Source of the DNA: Planctomycetia bacterium
GTDB lineage: Bacteria > Planctomycetota > Planctomycetia > Pirellulales > Thermoguttaceae
DNA: 50,772 nucleotides
Reading direction: 5' to 3'
Assembly (NCBI GenBank): GCA_030527105.1
Contig: JAUNBK010000007.1
Location: 1 to 50,772 of the forward strand
Part shown: piece by piece, positions 38,039-46,487 of the stretch
Layout: each line of letters opens with the position of its first letter
Position numbering within the stretch: position 1 is the first letter of the stretch
The notes under the pieces: generated by a model
What the model saw: the letters and a program-made list of their open reading frames with translations, nothing else
What the model was told of the DNA's origin: nothing
The model's database searches: none
Position numbers and translations under genes: made by a program

Positions 38039-38935
38039 ATGAGTTTGAACTCCGAGAAAACGCACGACCAGGTGGAAATTAAGGTGGGGCATAGTCCTGA
38101 TCCAGACGATGCGTTTATGTTTTACGCGCTTGCGAAAGATTGTATCGAGACAGGGAAGTATTCCTTCACGCACCAACTGGTTGATATTGAAACGCTTAAT
38201 CACAAAGCGTTTGAGGGCTTTTACGAACTCACGGCGTTGAGTCTCCATGCGTATGCGTTTTTGAGCGACAAGTACATTTTGTGCAACTCCGGAGCGAGCA
38301 TGGGGGACAATTATGGTCCGATGTTGGTTGCGCGGAAGCCGATGAAGCGTGAGGAGCTTAAGAAGGGAACGATCGTTGTCCCGGGGACGCTGACAACTGC
38401 GTTTTTGGCGTGCGGAATGTATCTCGGCGGTCCGTTTGATTATGTTCTCGCGCCGTTCGATCAAATTTTGGATATCGTCGAGGCGGGAGAAATCCTCGAG
38501 GGTGAGCACAAAGGGAAGAAAATCGACGCGGGTCTCATCATTCACGAAGGGCAATTGACGTACCAAGAGCAGGGGCTTCATCTCATCGCCGACATGGGCG
38601 TGTGGTGGATGCAAGAGACGGGGTACCCGCTGCCGCTCGGCGCGAATGGGATTCGTCGAGACTTGGGCGCAACGGCAATGAAAGAAGTTCATCGATTGCT
38701 GCACGAGAGCATTCAGTACGGATTGGAGCATCGCAAAGAGGCGGTGGAATATGCGCTTCAATTCGGTCGTGGGTTGGATTTGGGACTTGCGGATCGCTTT
38801 GTGGGCATGTACGTGAACGATTGGACGCTGGATTTTTCGCAGCGTGGTCGTGAGGCTGTTGCGCTTTTGCTTCGGCGGGGGTACGAGTGTGGCTTGATTC
38901 CGCAGATGGTGGAGCCGGAATTTATCCTTGATTGA
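38039..38935 (+). CDS. mqnD: 1,4-dihydroxy-6-naphthoate synthase (menaquinone, futalosine pathway)
   Basis: 298 residues with the MqnD signature: VGHSPDPDDAFMFYAL near the start (the family has G-x-S-P-x-x-D-x-F-x-F-Y-A), VDIETLNHKAFEG, a VVPGTLTTAFL loop, DAGLIIHEGQLTY, and WWMQETGYPLPLGANGIRRDLG. It opens the cyclic dehypoxanthinyl futalosine ring in menaquinone synthesis, so the organism probably uses the futalosine rather than the classical Men route. AGAGG precedes the ATG. It stands alone, with a parS-like site right after its stop. Confidence 0.93.
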   Translation: MSLNSEKTHDQVEIKVGHSPDPDDAFMFYALAKDCIETGKYSFTHQLVDIETLNHKAFEGFYELTALSLHAYAFLSDKYILCNSGASMGDNYGPMLVARKPMKREELKKGTIVVPGTLTTAFLACGMYLGGPFDYVLAPFDQILDIVEAGEILEGEHKGKKIDAGLIIHEGQLTYQEQGLHLIADMGVWWMQETGYPLPLGANGIRRDLGATAMKEVHRLLHESIQYGLEHRKEAVEYALQFGRGLDLGLADRFVGMYVNDWTLDFSQRGREAVALLLRRGYECGLIPQMVEPEFILD

Positions 38936-38936
38936 A

Positions 38937-38952
38937 AGTTCCACGTGAAACC
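38937..38952. promoter_or_regulatory. parS-like centromere site
   Basis: AGTTCCACGTGAAACC matches the bacterial parS consensus TGTTTCACGTGAAACA at 13 of 16 positions, including the central CACGTG and the whole right arm GTGAAAC. It lies two bases after the mqnD stop and about 1.5 kb before parA, where parS sites are often found. ParB would load here as a CTP-dependent clamp. Confidence 0.75.
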
Positions 38953-39021
38953 AAACGAGGGGGCGGTTCGTTTTTTTTCTCGTTTTTTCGCTTTTTTTAC
39001 TCACGAAGAAAGTTTTTACCC

Positions 39022-39050
39022 TTGACAAAAACGACGTTTTGCGTCAAAAT
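39022..39050 (+). promoter_or_regulatory. Promoter for the DUF1015 gene
   Basis: TTGACA (39022-39027), 17 bases and CAAAAT (39045-39050). The -35 box is perfect and the -10 weak. It lies about 60 bases before the gene start at 39113 and does not carry the C run. Confidence 0.6.
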
Positions 39051-39112
39051 ATGCGTGCTTGTTTTTTGGCACTTTTCCCTTTCAGTTTCCCTTTCAACGA
39101 GGTTCAACTTTC

Positions 39113-40420
39113 ATGCCCAACATTCAACCAATTTATGGGATTCGTTACAATTTAGGACAGGTTGGCGCTCTTTCCGACGTGATTGCGCCTCCGTACGACG
39201 TGATTAGTCCAGAGCTTCAAGAGGCGCTCTATGAGAAGCACCCGAATAATGCGGTGCGCTTGATTTTGAACAAAAAACTGCCGACGGACGACGAGCAGAA
39301 CAATTGCTACACGCGCGCCGCAAAAACGCTCAAAAAATGGCTGGCGGACGGCGTTTTATTCACGGAATCTGAGCCTGCGCTCTACGTTTATCATCAAATT
39401 TTCGAGTACGACGGAGCCACGTACACGAGAAAAGGTTTCATGGCGGGGTTGGAGGTTCAACCTTTTGGGAAAGGGTGCGTGTTTCCTCACGAGCAGACGC
39501 ACGCCTCGGCAAAAGCCGATCGACTTATGCTCACGACCGTGACGAAAACGCAGTTGAGTCAAATTTTTGGACTCTATCCCGACGCCGAATCGAGCGTCGA
39601 GACGATCCTCGAGAAGGCTATCGAGGGGAAAACGCCTCTGAGCGCGACCGATCATCTGGGCGTGCTTCATCAAATGTGGGTCATCTCCGATCCGGACGTT
39701 ATTTCGGCGGTTCAATCGGCTATCGCCAAAAAACCGCTCTTCATCGCGGATGGGCACCATCGCTACGAGACGGCGTGCAACTATTTGGAGCACCGACGCC
39801 AAATGGGGCTGACAAAAGACCATCCCGTGCACTATGTTTTGACGATGTTCGTCGCCATGGAAGACAGCGGCTTGGCGGTTCTGCCCACTCATCGGTTGTT
39901 CAAGGGAATCCCGGCTTTGACGTCTGAGGAGTTGAAGGAGAAACTCGCGCCCTATTTTGCGTCCGAGACGATTGGAGAGGGGCCAGATTTTGGCGCGGAC
40001 GCGTGGGAGCACGTCGTAACGGCAGACGACCAAGGCGTGATGGCGTTCTACACTCCGAAAGATGGGAAGTGGACGATCGTCACACTTCAGGACGCGGGTC
40101 GGGAAAAAATGGCGCAAAATGACGTCGCAGGAGAGCACTCAGAGGATTGGAGAGAGTTGGGCGTCAGCATTCTGCATCGCTTGATTATGGACGTTTTGTT
40201 GGAGCAACCCGACGCGCCAAAGCCGACGTACGTGCATTTGGTGTCTGAGGTGGTTGATGAGTTGAAAAACGATGCCGAATACGCGCTGGCGGCGTTGGTC
40301 ATGCCCGCCACGGTGGAGCAGATCAAGACACTTTGCTTGGAGGGGGAGAGGATGCCGCAAAAGAGCACGTATTTCTATCCCAAATTGCTCTCGGGCTTGG
40401 TTTTTCGTTCCGTTGAATAG
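39113..40420 (+). CDS. DUF1015 family protein
   Basis: 435 residues. The start at 39113 is the family start (MPNIQPIYGIRYNLGQVG), so an upstream in-frame ATG at 39059 is rejected. The pattern DVIAPPYDVISPEL, DGHHRYETACNYLEHRR with the conserved DGHHRY near residue 215, and YVLTMFVAMEDSGLAVLPTHR define DUF1015. The molecular role of the family is not known; some members are annotated near amino-acid or cofactor genes. The gene is directly upstream of parA, separated by 40 bases. Confidence 0.92.
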   Translation: MPNIQPIYGIRYNLGQVGALSDVIAPPYDVISPELQEALYEKHPNNAVRLILNKKLPTDDEQNNCYTRAAKTLKKWLADGVLFTESEPALYVYHQIFEYDGATYTRKGFMAGLEVQPFGKGCVFPHEQTHASAKADRLMLTTVTKTQLSQIFGLYPDAESSVETILEKAIEGKTPLSATDHLGVLHQMWVISDPDVISAVQSAIAKKPLFIADGHHRYETACNYLEHRRQMGLTKDHPVHYVLTMFVAMEDSGLAVLPTHRLFKGIPALTSEELKEKLAPYFASETIGEGPDFGADAWEHVVTADDQGVMAFYTPKDGKWTIVTLQDAGREKMAQNDVAGEHSEDWRELGVSILHRLIMDVLLEQPDAPKPTYVHLVSEVVDELKNDAEYALAALVMPATVEQIKTLCLEGERMPQKSTYFYPKLLSGLVFRSVE

Positions 40421-40460
40421 TGTTTTGAGGGTGCCTTTTATGCACTTTGGGGTGTGAAAT

Positions 40461-41231
40461 TTGGGACGGATTATTTGCGTAATGAACCAGAAGGGCGGTG
40501 TGGGAAAAACCACGACCGCCATTAATCTCGGCGCGTGCTTTGCGCGCGCGGGATACAAGACGCTTCTGGTCGATTTGGATCCGCAATGCAACGCAACGAG
40601 CGGGCTTGGGCTGGCTCCTTTGGAGAGACACCCGCTTGTCGTGGAGGTCTCTTGGAGCGAGGCGGTCTTGAGCACGGCGTGGGGAAATTTGTTTCTCCTG
40701 CCGGGTGGGCGAAGTCTGAACGACGTCAAAACGCTCACGAATGTCGAGCAAGCGCAGCGGCTTCGGCTTCAACTGACTTCTGGTCTGCACGCTTACGATT
40801 ATGTCCTTATTGACTCGCCCCCTTCGATTTCTTCTCTGACGAAAACGGCTTTGGAGTGTTCGACGAGAATTTTGATGCCGATTCAGTGTGAGTTTTTCGC
40901 AATGGAGGGCATTGCAAAAATGACGGCGCTCGTTCCGAAGGAAATGTGGCTATCGAGTGGTATTTTGTTGACGATGTACGACCCCACGTTGGAATTGACC
41001 ACGGAGGTTGAGTCGGAGGTGCGGGATTATTTTGGGGATTTTGTTTATCAAACCGTCATTCCGAGGGATGTTGCAGTGACGGAGGCGTCCAGCTTTGGAA
41101 AACCCGTGATCGACTATGCGCCAAGGTCGCACGGGGCGAGGGCGTATATTGAGCTTTGCATGGAGGTATTGGAGAATGAGCAAGAAGAAGAGGTTGGGCA
41201 GGGGACTGCAGGAAGCGATGAGAATGAATAA
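40461..41231 (+). CDS. parA: Chromosome-partitioning ATPase ParA/Soj
   Basis: 256 residues. The deviant Walker A KGGVGKTT is at about 11-18, Walker A' DLDPQCNATSGLG at about 39-51, and Walker B is VLIDSPPS near 115. It starts with TTG at 40461; an ATG seven codons later is possible but would trim the beta strand before the Walker loop. ParA forms ATP-bound dimers on DNA and moves ParB-parS. Its 3' end overlaps parB by 56 bases. Confidence 0.93.
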   Translation: MGRIICVMNQKGGVGKTTTAINLGACFARAGYKTLLVDLDPQCNATSGLGLAPLERHPLVVEVSWSEAVLSTAWGNLFLLPGGRSLNDVKTLTNVEQAQRLRLQLTSGLHAYDYVLIDSPPSISSLTKTALECSTRILMPIQCEFFAMEGIAKMTALVPKEMWLSSGILLTMYDPTLELTTEVESEVRDYFGDFVYQTVIPRDVAVTEASSFGKPVIDYAPRSHGARAYIELCMEVLENEQEEEVGQGTAGSDENE

Positions 41232-42753
41232 TCCGGAGTTCGCGCCGGAGAATTCTGCGGAGATGGAGGGGAAGCCGAAGCCGGGAAGTCGCGTGTTGGC
41301 GGATTTGCCACAGGAGCCTGCGCCTCTCCCTCAAGCCGAGGAGAATGTGGTCCCGGGACAAAACGTCGAGGTGGTGCAAAAAGCCAAGGTGGCGCAAAAT
41401 GCCGAGGCAGAGCAAAATGCGGCACAAAATGCGGCTATGGAACCCTCCAATCTTCACGATGTCGATGCGGAGAGTTTTGAGGAAGTTCTCGATCGTACGG
41501 AGGAGAGATGGGGGATGCTCGAGTCCGAGATGAAAACGTTGGAGGATTTTTTCGGCAGTGAGGATATCCTGTCGACCTCGTTGGGCGAGAATCCCGAGTG
41601 GGAAGGGGCTGCGAAAAATCAGCGGGTTGGCGCGGAGCCAAATGAGGAGATTTTGGAGGGCGCGTTTTTAGAGGGCGAGCCTCTGGAGAGGGCGATTGTA
41701 GACGGCGAGATTCCTCCTCGAGTTTTGGCGGACGCGGACGCAGAAGCGGAAGCAAAAACAAAAACCGGTGGGGAGAAAGAGGAAGAAACGCCCGAACCTC
41801 CAAAGGATGATGCAAAAAAGAAGAAAATTGTGTCGAAAACCGGAGGAAAGAAGGGCGAAATACCGCTTGAGAATGCAGAGACGATTTATCGTATTCCCGT
41901 GGCGCTTATCGACTCCAATCCGTGGCAGCCGCGTGAATATTTCGAGGCGAAAGAGATTCGTGAGTTGGCGGCAAGCATAAATGAGCACGGATTGCTCCAA
42001 CCCATTGTGGTGCGGCGGGATCGTGAACGATTCCAACTCGTTGCGGGAGAGAGACGCTTTCGTGCCGCGATTAAGCTCAATTGGACGCAAATCCCCGCCA
42101 AAATTGTCGAGGCGTCCGACAGAGAAATGGCGGAGTTGGCGCTCATTGAGAACTTGCAGCGTAAGGATCTAAACGCGATTGAAAAAGCGCTTTCGTTCCA
42201 AAATTATCTTACGCAGCACAAGTGCTCGCAAGAAGAGTTGGCAAAACGACTAAATATGGATCGATCCACCATCTCCAATTTTTTGCGGCTACTCGACTTG
42301 CCGGACGAGATTCAAAAAAGAATTGTCGAGCAAAAATTGACGCAAGGGCACGCTAGAGCGCTTCTCCCGCTCGTCGCGACGGAGGATCAGCTTGCGATGT
42401 GCGACCGCATTGTGGACGAGAAACTCTCGGTGAGGCAGGTGGAGCAAATCGTTTCGGATTGGAACGAAGCGGTCTCGGAACGCGGCGCTTTTAACCTTGG
42501 CGGATCGGGAGGATTCGACGAAACGGCAGAGACGCCCAAACGTTCGATTCGCGAAATGCCTGCCGCGAAAAAAGGTGGAGCGAAAAAGGGAAAAGAGAAA
42601 TCGCCGCAGCTTTTGGATTTGGAACAGCAGCTCCGCGAGGCGTTGGGGCTGAAGGTCGACTTGAGTGCGGATTCCTCTGGAAAAGGAACGTTGGCAATTC
42701 ATTTTCGCAATCATGATGAGTTTGAGAGTTTGATGGATTATTTCCGCGCCTAA
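41176..42753 (+). CDS. parB: Chromosome-partitioning protein ParB with long linker
   Basis: 525 residues, about 1.8 times the usual size. The start at 41176 is right because the conserved N terminus MSKKKRLGRGLQ follows and GGAGG is upstream. The next 230 residues are low-complexity and acidic (QNAEAEQNAAQNAA, EGEPLERAIVD), probably disordered. The ParB/Srx CTPase domain follows (IPVALIDSNPWQPREYF, the GERRFRA loop, LIENLQRKDLNAIEKA), then the helix-turn-helix (QEELAKRLNMDRSTISNFLRL) and, after a basic linker, the C-terminal dimer part. It spreads from parS and recruits SMC. Confidence 0.93.
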   Translation: MSKKKRLGRGLQEAMRMNNPEFAPENSAEMEGKPKPGSRVLADLPQEPAPLPQAEENVVPGQNVEVVQKAKVAQNAEAEQNAAQNAAMEPSNLHDVDAESFEEVLDRTEERWGMLESEMKTLEDFFGSEDILSTSLGENPEWEGAAKNQRVGAEPNEEILEGAFLEGEPLERAIVDGEIPPRVLADADAEAEAKTKTGGEKEEETPEPPKDDAKKKKIVSKTGGKKGEIPLENAETIYRIPVALIDSNPWQPREYFEAKEIRELAASINEHGLLQPIVVRRDRERFQLVAGERRFRAAIKLNWTQIPAKIVEASDREMAELALIENLQRKDLNAIEKALSFQNYLTQHKCSQEELAKRLNMDRSTISNFLRLLDLPDEIQKRIVEQKLTQGHARALLPLVATEDQLAMCDRIVDEKLSVRQVEQIVSDWNEAVSERGAFNLGGSGGFDETAETPKRSIREMPAAKKGGAKKGKEKSPQLLDLEQQLREALGLKVDLSADSSGKGTLAIHFRNHDEFESLMDYFRA

Positions 42754-42775
42754 AATGCGTCGGGAGTGTTGTAGC

Positions 42776-43741
42776 ATGAAGATCGACCCTTTTGTAATTT
42801 TGTTGTTTCTCTCTATTTTTGTTGCGTATATCTATCCGCCGTTGGGCAGCGGGACGGGCACGTTTTCGTTGTCGACGGCGGCGCACTATGGAGTCTCTTT
42901 GATTTTTTTCTTCTATGGTTTACGTCTCAATTGGGAAAAAATCGCGCAGGGGTTGTCGAATTATCGCCTCCATGTTGTCGTGCATTTATCGACTTTCGTT
43001 TTGTTTCCGCTCCTCGTGCTTCCGTTGGCGCTGCATTTTAGCCCGCCGGGTGAGCCAGATTGGCTTTGGATTGGGATTTTTTTTCTCGCGACGCTCCCTT
43101 CCACCGTTTCGTCGTCGGTCGTCATGGTGAATATGGCGCGAGGAAACGTCCCTGCCGCGATTTTTGACGCCAGCATCTCAAGCCTGCTCGGCGTATTCAT
43201 CACGCCCTTGTGGATGCAATTTTTCATCTCGTCACAAACGAGCGGCAAGGATCTTTCGAGCGTCGTGTTTTCGCTCATTGTGCAAGTGATTCTCCCCGTC
43301 CTTTTGGGAATTGCGCTTCATCGACAAATGGGCGCATTTTCGCAAAGACACGATAAAACGCTGCGAAAATTCGATCAATCCGTCATTTTGTTGATCGTCT
43401 ACACTTCTTTTTGCCATTCGTTCCAAGATAAAATGTTCAGCGCGATATCGCTCCAAACGCTCGCGCTGCTCTCGGCAGGGATGGTGGGTCTCTTTTTTGT
43501 CGTCTATTTTATCGTCGCTCTTTGGTGCCGGATATTGCGTTTCAATCGCGAAGACACGATCACGGCCCTTTTTTGCGGCTCTAAAAAGTCGCTGGTGCAT
43601 GGTGTTGTGATGTCTCAAGTCCTTCTGCCAAACGCGAAACTGGCGGGGATTTTGATTTTGCCTACGATGATTTATCATGCGCTACAGCTGATTATTGTGA
43701 GCGTGATAGCGAGTCGTTTCGCGAAAGACGGAACGGAATGA
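42776..43741 (+). CDS. Bile acid:sodium symporter-like (BASS/SBF) membrane protein
   Basis: 321 residues from the ATG at 42776 (GGGAG upstream), with nine to ten hydrophobic segments. The order of segments, FFFYGLRLNWEKIAQGL near 45-62, LATLPSTVSSSVVMVNMARGN near 106-126 and CGSKKSLVHGVVMSQVLLP near 275-293, is that of YfeH/SBF-like transporters. Substrates of these proteins vary (organic anions, perhaps vitamins) and cannot be told. It lies 22 bases after parB and is probably read from the same transcript. Confidence 0.88.
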   Translation: MKIDPFVILLFLSIFVAYIYPPLGSGTGTFSLSTAAHYGVSLIFFFYGLRLNWEKIAQGLSNYRLHVVVHLSTFVLFPLLVLPLALHFSPPGEPDWLWIGIFFLATLPSTVSSSVVMVNMARGNVPAAIFDASISSLLGVFITPLWMQFFISSQTSGKDLSSVVFSLIVQVILPVLLGIALHRQMGAFSQRHDKTLRKFDQSVILLIVYTSFCHSFQDKMFSAISLQTLALLSAGMVGLFFVVYFIVALWCRILRFNREDTITALFCGSKKSLVHGVVMSQVLLPNAKLAGILILPTMIYHALQLIIVSVIASRFAKDGTE

Positions 43742-43922
43742 AGTCGGCGCAGTGTTGCAAATCCGTCGCGATTTTTGACTCCATTCAGAACCGGAGGGGA
43801 ATTTCACGAAGCACCCCCGCTTCTCTTTGTTTGAGCGCAGCGAGAACCTACCCTCTTGGGGGAAATCCTGAGGAAATTCCTTTGATTGTCCCTCAAAGAT
43901 TGCAATTTCCTCGTCGAAGGTC

Positions 43923-43950
43923 TTGCTTTTTGGTCAGAACGAGATATAAT
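43923..43950 (+). promoter_or_regulatory. Promoter of the C_GCxxG_C_C-type gene
   Basis: TTGCTT (43923-43928), 16 bases and a perfect TATAAT (43945-43950). The predicted transcript starts near 43957 and would carry two type A repeats in its 260-base leader before the gene at 44223. Confidence 0.6.
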
Positions 43951-44010
43951 GAACGTTGTACTTATTATTGGTAGTGTGTTCATGCGCTAACAAAAAAACG
44001 AAAGGTCGTT

Positions 44011-44100
44011 TATAGTATTTCGCGTTGAAGTGCCCGGTGCCGTCCGCCGTTGGAGCTACGCACCACGGCTCGCACCACGTCGCATAAAACGAGAATTTTA
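44011..44100 (+). repeat. Dispersed repeat type A, copy 3
   Basis: Begins TATAGTATTTCGCGTTGAAG and runs through GGTGCCGTCCGCCGTTGGAG and CACCACGGCTCGCACCAC to GAGAATTTTA. Its last bases are shared with the first TA of copy 4, so the two are fused head to tail at a single TATA. Confidence 0.75.
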
Positions 44101-44204
44101 TAATACTTCGCGTTGAAATTTCCGGTTTCGTCCACCGTCGGAGCTACGCACCACGGCTCGCAAAGCTTCACGCAAAACGGGAATTTTAAAGGAGAACGAG
44201 TATA
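44099..44204 (+). repeat. Dispersed repeat type A, copy 4
   Basis: Begins TATAATACTTCGCGTTGAAA and ends GGGAATTTTAAAGGAG, then AACGAGTATA, a complete copy with its inverted ends. It supplies most of the leader in front of the gene at 44223, ending 18 bases before the ATG. Confidence 0.8.
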
Positions 44205-44222
44205 GAGGAGAAGGAGCATAAA

Positions 44223-44960
44223 ATGGATCAGAACCCACAATTAAGCCGCCGCAGCGCTCTTGCAGGCGGTCTCGGAGCCGCTTTTTGCGGTCTGTCGTTT
44301 CCTCTTTTCGCTGATGAGGCGGAGGATAATGAGGGCGAGGATGAAGTGACAAAGTCGCCACGAAAACGGCGCCCACGCAATCGTCCGAAGCGCGAGAAAA
44401 CGTGGAATTATGTGACGCTGGACCCCGAAAAATGCGCCCAGCTCGCGTACGATTTTTACGATCCGTGGGGGTGTATGTATGGTGCGATCAAGGCCGGAAT
44501 GACGGTGTATGCCGAGGCGATCGAAGAGACGAATCCAGAGATTGCTGCGACGTGTAGGAACTTCCCTTTCCTCGCACTCCGCGCGGGAAAAACTGGCTGC
44601 GGCGCGATGGAGTCCCTTTGTGGCGCTCTCAACGGCTCTGCTTTCTTCATGGGCCTGTTCGTCCCTGATTATGGCGAATTGTGTCAGCTCATCCAAAAAG
44701 TGGGCGACTACATCAAAGAGACTCCCATGCCGCAATTTCATCCACAAAACGATAAGCACCCTAATTTCGTGCAGTCCGTTTCGCACAGCATTTTGTGTAA
44801 GGACAACACGACCGTTTGGCTTGCTCAAGACCCTTCCCCAGAGCATCGACTCCTGCGACCTGAGCGATGTATGAGGTACACAGCAACCGTCTTGGCTTTC
44901 GCGACGACCCTACTAAACGAATATTTTGCGCAGAAGGAAAAGGAGAAAAAATCTGTGTAA
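44223..44960 (+). CDS. Tat-exported C_GCxxG_C_C-type protein
   Basis: 245 residues. A twin-arginine signal (LSRRSALAGGLGAAFCGLSFPLFA) leads to export by the Tat system. After an acidic-basic linker, the mature domain carries Cys at WGCMYGA, at ATCRNF, in KTGCGAMESLCGALNGSA and near the end (SILCKDN, ERCMRY). The GCGAMESLCGALNG box and the spacing resemble the C_GCxxG_C_C family of probable redox or metal-binding proteins. Tat export suits a protein that folds or takes up a cofactor in the cytoplasm. AAGGAG stands six bases before the ATG. The partner and reaction are unknown. Confidence 0.75.
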   Translation: MDQNPQLSRRSALAGGLGAAFCGLSFPLFADEAEDNEGEDEVTKSPRKRRPRNRPKREKTWNYVTLDPEKCAQLAYDFYDPWGCMYGAIKAGMTVYAEAIEETNPEIAATCRNFPFLALRAGKTGCGAMESLCGALNGSAFFMGLFVPDYGELCQLIQKVGDYIKETPMPQFHPQNDKHPNFVQSVSHSILCKDNTTVWLAQDPSPEHRLLRPERCMRYTATVLAFATTLLNEYFAQKEKEKKSV

Positions 44961-45004
44961 ATAAAATAATTTGTATATTTTGGGCAGTCTGGGCATTTTT
45001 CTCC

Positions 45005-45033
45005 TTGACAAATCGCGTTTCTTGGTGCACAAT
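45005..45033 (+). promoter_or_regulatory. Promoter of csrA
   Basis: TTGACA (45005-45010), 17 bases and CACAAT (45028-45033). The transcript starts near 45040 and csrA begins at 45104. Confidence 0.65.
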
Positions 45034-45103
45034 AACAGTAGAAACGTTAAAAACGATTTTTAACTACGTATCGCAATAATTGTAACTTTGCAAGGAGACG
45101 CAA

Positions 45104-45358
45104 ATGCTGGTTTTGACGAGAAAACAAGATGAAAGCATAATCATCAACGGCGAGATTGAAGTGATAATCACCTCAATAGGACACAACAAGGTTCGGATTG
45201 GGATTCAAGCCCCCTCCAATGTGAGTGTTCATCGCAAAGAGGTTTTTAAGACGATTGAGGAGAAAAAGGTGGCTAAGTCCTCCAAGGTGCAAACGAAGGA
45301 ACGCGGGCTGTCGCGCCTTTTTAAAAGTGCTGGAAAAGTGGCGTTTTCGGGGAAATAG
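45104..45358 (+). CDS. csrA: Carbon storage regulator CsrA
   Basis: 84 residues. The first 50 match CsrA closely: MLVLTRKQDESIIINGEIEV, VRIGIQAPSNVSVHRKEV. The RNA-binding residues Leu4 and Arg44 (in HRKE) are kept. The last 25 residues are a basic tail (KERGLSRLFKSAGK) beyond the usual 60-residue core. CsrA binds GGA motifs in mRNA leaders and controls translation and stability. AAGGAG is well placed before the ATG. Downstream are two minus-oriented type A repeats; upstream, beyond the 44223 gene, two plus-oriented ones. Confidence 0.95.
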   Translation: MLVLTRKQDESIIINGEIEVIITSIGHNKVRIGIQAPSNVSVHRKEVFKTIEEKKVAKSSKVQTKERGLSRLFKSAGKVAFSGK

Positions 45359-45375
45359 CCCGCCAAAACCTTTTG

Positions 45376-45455
45376 TATACTCGTTCTCCTTTCAAATTCC
45401 CGTTTTATGCGACGCTTTGCGAGTCGTGGTGCGTAGCTTCAACGGCGGACGGTAG
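45376..45455 (-). repeat. Dispersed repeat type A, copy 5 (truncated)
   Basis: On the minus strand: CCGTCCGCCGTTGAAGC, CACCACGACTCGCAAAGCG and GGAGAACGAGTATA. The left end of the element (TATAATACTT...) is missing. It lies 17 bases after the csrA stop, so it is at the 3' end of that message. Confidence 0.75.
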
Positions 45456-45569
45456 CACTTGGGGTCTCGATGTTTGCATTTTGAGAAAATGCGCGGGTGT
45501 GCGAGAAAAAACGAACAGGCACGGCGGTTGGAGAATACGCCGTGCCCGTCGCGAAACGCATGAGCGTGC

Positions 45570-45672
45570 GATATTTCAGGTCAAAATTTCCGTCTCGTGC
45601 GATGCTTTGCGGGCTGTTGTGTGCAGCTCCAACAGCGGGCGGAATCGGAAATTTCGACGAGAAGTGTTATAA
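45570..45672 (-). repeat. Dispersed repeat type A, copy 6, overlapping the mrp stop
   Basis: On the minus strand: TTATAACACTTCTCG, GAAATTTCCG, CCGCCCGCTGTTGGAGC and CGCAAAGCATCGCACGAGA. The final codon (TTA) and the stop (TAA) of mrp are both made by the TTATAA at its left end. So the element ends the gene, as expected if it inserted into a TA-rich site at the 3' end of the reading frame. Confidence 0.8.
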
Positions 45673-46473
45673 CAAATTGGCGTCAAAAAATTGCGTCGAG
45701 AAAGTCTCAATTTCCCCTTTGTCGCAAGCGTCGGCGAGGGTTGGATTAATCGGAATGCGCGCCAAAAGTGGCAACCCATGCGCGGCGGCGTACTCCTCGA
45801 GGCGGCGCTCTCCGAAGAGAGAAATCTGGCGTCCACAATCTGGGCACTCGACGTAACTCATGTTTTCGACGAGACCAATGATGGGGATATTCATCATTTC
45901 CGCCATCTTGATCGCTTTTCCCACAATCATGGAGACAAGCTCCTGAGGCGTGGCGACGATAATCACTCCGTCGATCGGGAGCGATTGGAAAACCGTGAGC
46001 GGCACGTCGCCAGTTCCTGGGGGCATGTCGACAAACATCACGTCCACGTCGTTCCAAATCACGTTCGACCAGAATTGTTTAATGACGCCCGCAATCACGG
46101 GACCGCGCCAAATGACGGGGTCGGACGGATCCTCGAGAAGGAGATTCACGGAGATGATTTGGATTCCTGAATTGGTTTTCTCGGGGAAAATACCTTGATC
46201 GCAAGCCTGCGCGTGTCTCGCGACGCCAAACATTTTTGGGACGGACGGTCCCGTTATGTCGGCATCCAGGATGGCGGTTTGGCGTCCCATTTTTTGGGAT
46301 TGCGACGCGAGGAGAGCCGTGACGAGGGATTTTCCCACGCCGCCTTTGCCACTCGCGACGGCATAAACCTTTTTCACGGAGCTTAATTCGTTCAGTTCCG
46401 CTTTCAAACTCGCTTTTCTCTCGGAGCAATTCTGATCGCATGAATCGCACTGGTGTGAGCAACTTTGTGACAT
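45667..46473 (-). CDS. mrp: Mrp/NBP35-family P-loop ATPase
   Basis: 268 residues. The N terminus is Cys-rich (CSHQCDSCDQNCSE), the deviant Walker A is SGKGGVGKS (about 42-50), followed by AILDADITGPSVPKMFG, VDMPPGTGD and, near 208, the CPDC pair that holds a bridging iron-sulfur cluster in this family. It is an Fe-S cluster carrier or assembly factor in the cytoplasm. No clear ribosome binding site is seen. It lies 14 bases after the phosphatase-like gene. Its last codon and stop come from a type A repeat. Confidence 0.93.
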   Translation of the reverse strand: MSQSCSHQCDSCDQNCSERKASLKAELNELSSVKKVYAVASGKGGVGKSLVTALLASQSQKMGRQTAILDADITGPSVPKMFGVARHAQACDQGIFPEKTNSGIQIISVNLLLEDPSDPVIWRGPVIAGVIKQFWSNVIWNDVDVMFVDMPPGTGDVPLTVFQSLPIDGVIIVATPQELVSMIVGKAIKMAEMMNIPIIGLVENMSYVECPDCGRQISLFGERRLEEYAAAHGLPLLARIPINPTLADACDKGEIETFSTQFFDANLL

Positions 46474-46487
46474 GATTTTAACCCAGC

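Larger units (their letters stand above)
43742..44222. other. Gap of 481 bases filled by a promoter and two type A repeats
   Basis: After the transporter stop there is no supported gene. The region contains a promoter at 43923-43950 and two tandem type A repeats at 44011-44204, which sit in the leader of the following gene. Confidence 0.6.

Noticed and set aside
43738..43974. A 78-codon frame starting at the last codons of the transporter gene
   Set aside because: No recognised motif and its end overlaps the next promoter, so it is unlikely to be a gene.
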